Of a stretch of 64,000 nt of DNA, positions 62,518 to 64,000 are shown piece by piece. How positions within the stretch are numbered: the stretch's first letter is position 1; each line of letters begins with the position of its first letter. The stretch is from Trogon surrucura. Lineage: Eukaryota; Chordata; Aves; Trogoniformes; Trogonidae. The DNA lies in contig CM036658.1 in assembly GCA_020746105.1 (NCBI GenBank), positions 31,149,099 to 31,213,098 on the forward strand, written 5' to 3'. Both the position numbers and the translations under genes were made by a program. The notes below the pieces were generated by a model that did not search any database, was not told where the DNA came from, and was given only the letters and a program-made list of their open reading frames with translations.

Positions 62518-64000
62518 CTAAAGTAAAAGCAGCAGAATTAATATTTGTTTTATCCATACCCATGCCAGAGTATGTTAGGCATGTACAAAAAGAAATAGCA
62601 TTTATAAAGCTGTTGAGGCTCCTCCCATCCTCCCATCCTTTCTACATTTACAGATAGAAAAATAGGTCAGATAAAGTCTCTTATCAAGGTTAGCTTTACA
62701 AAGACAGTGATCTTGAGCCATCAGATCTGGCTAACAGTTACACATCACAGCTGATCAGTTTGATTACATTTCTTCCAAACTATCCAAAAAAGCTCAAGCA
62801 AGAATTATTTACTCAGAAAAACCAGTTGTCTCATAGAACTGATGTTTTGGAACACAGAAATGAAAAAATAAGTTTTTTTAAATCATAGAATCATAAAATA
62901 TTGTTTTTAAAACTGCAATGAAGTACAAAATTACTGCCTCACTCATGGACAATATCACTACTACAGAGCTTCCAGCTCTGTTTTGGTTTGCACTTTTTAT
63001 TTTGGTTTTGCAACTAAATGCTGTATATTAAGCCATGTATTATTGAAAAAAAAAAAAAAAGCTGTTTCATGTGCAATCTACGCTTCAGATATAACCTTTA
63101 CCATAGACTCACAGAGAACACTCTCAATAATGACAAAGACAAAGAACATCACAACTAATTCAAAACTACTCAAGCAGCTGTAATTTTTTTCCCCCCCTTC
63201 TACTTGGATTTTCAAAACAAACAAAAAAAGCCCAAACAAAAAGAAACTGGCACAAGCTCTAAAATGAAAGGAAGCAACTTGACCCTCACATGTAGTATTT
63301 CGATTTCATCTTTGTGTAAGCTCTTTACCAAAGAAAACAGAAATCAAAATAAATTGAGTGTTGTGTAGTTTCACATCTAGTAATAGTAAAGACTCTTCCT
63401 TGCTTATCAACAGCAGAGCAAAACCACTTCCTCCTAGCTGTAAGATTTTATAACATTATTCCTGCTTTTGCCACTTCAGATAACCATAAGGAACCTACAC
63501 ATTAACCAGTCTGATAACAAGGAAACTACCTAATACGGTTTCAAAACAAGAATTGGTTAACAGTTTATTTGGTTTAAAGAAGATCAGCCTGACCTACCAA
63601 GAAATTAAGATGTTAAAACTAGCCAATATACACATAATTAAGGAAACAGCTCTGCCAGTAAGGCAAGAAAACCCCAGCTTAAACAGACAGACACAACTTA
63701 CACATGTTGCTCATCATAGATCCCAACTTGGAAATTTGTTCTCCTTAGTTTGCAGATACAATAAATGCATAAACTGACAAAAAGACACATTATAAAGTAA
63801 GTCTGATCACCCTGGGATTTCTTTCTTGGCACAGAGGGACACAGAAGTCTTTTTAATTGGGAAGGTTTACAAAGATAAAGCAGAAAAATCTATTCATTGA
63901 AACTGGCCTCTAGCATGCAGAGGCCTTTGTTGAATTTGCTGTCACTGTGTTGACTTAACTAGACTACATCCTGTTTTCTTCTGTCACAAGTATGTCTGGT
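62518..64000 (-). other. HSD17B4 intron, truncated by the window edge
   Basis: Sequence 5' of the first exon seen here. I searched the minus strand for the expected preceding exon (the FGGKRTSDKVK region in human) and did not find it, so this is intron up to the window end. It includes an A-run near 63045-63060. Confidence 0.75.

Noticed and set aside
62518-64000. Further upstream HSD17B4 exon
   Set aside because: The expected FGGKRTSDKVK-type peptide was not found in any minus frame.

Overview
This window is vertebrate nuclear DNA, almost certainly from a bird. It is AT-rich, has long introns, and carries many CR1 non-LTR retrotransposon copies with the avian 8-bp 3' tail (ATTCTGTG-type). 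It also has a long avian-type LTR and two tRNA-headed SINEs with CR1-like tails. That SINE design is known from songbirds (TguSINE1), so a neoavian and perhaps passerine source fits, but the order is not settled by the sequence.

The only conventional gene I can prove is the 3' third of HSD17B4 (peroxisomal multifunctional enzyme type 2, D-bifunctional protein), on the minus strand. Eight exons lie between 62517 and 29345. Their reading phases chain without a break, all have AG/GT borders, and together they give about 258 codons matching human residues ~480 to 736. They encode the catalytic end of the 2-enoyl-CoA hydratase 2 domain (Asp and His of the hydratase motif present) and the whole SCP2-like domain, ending in the peroxisomal signal AKL. 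Earlier exons, including the dehydrogenase domain, must lie beyond 64000. HSD17B4 is Z-linked in chicken, so Z linkage is a reasonable inference.

Layout. 1-8609: gene-desert-like sequence 3' of HSD17B4, with a CR1 tail and several unproven exon-like segments. 8610-12933: a CR1, then two copies of a ~1.1 kb LTR in the same orientation, the second split by a CR1. 14178-16371: three CR1 copies, one nested inside another in opposite orientation. 16372-29000: apparently unique intergenic DNA. 29005-62517: HSD17B4 exons and introns. The 13.1 kb intron (31375-44509) holds a ~4.1 kb nearly complete CR1 with both ORFs. The 12.1 kb intron (50367-62451) holds a 1.1 kb CR1 and a SINE. A second SINE fills over a third of a 489-bp intron. 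62518-64000: intron.

I found no CRISPR, operon or other prokaryotic system, and no convincing new biological system. The most interesting material is the retroelement biology: a CR1 whose reverse transcriptase active site reads FADG instead of FADD, tRNA/CR1 chimaeric SINEs beside their likely helper family, nested insertions that give a relative chronology, and an LTR with an open frame along nearly its whole length.
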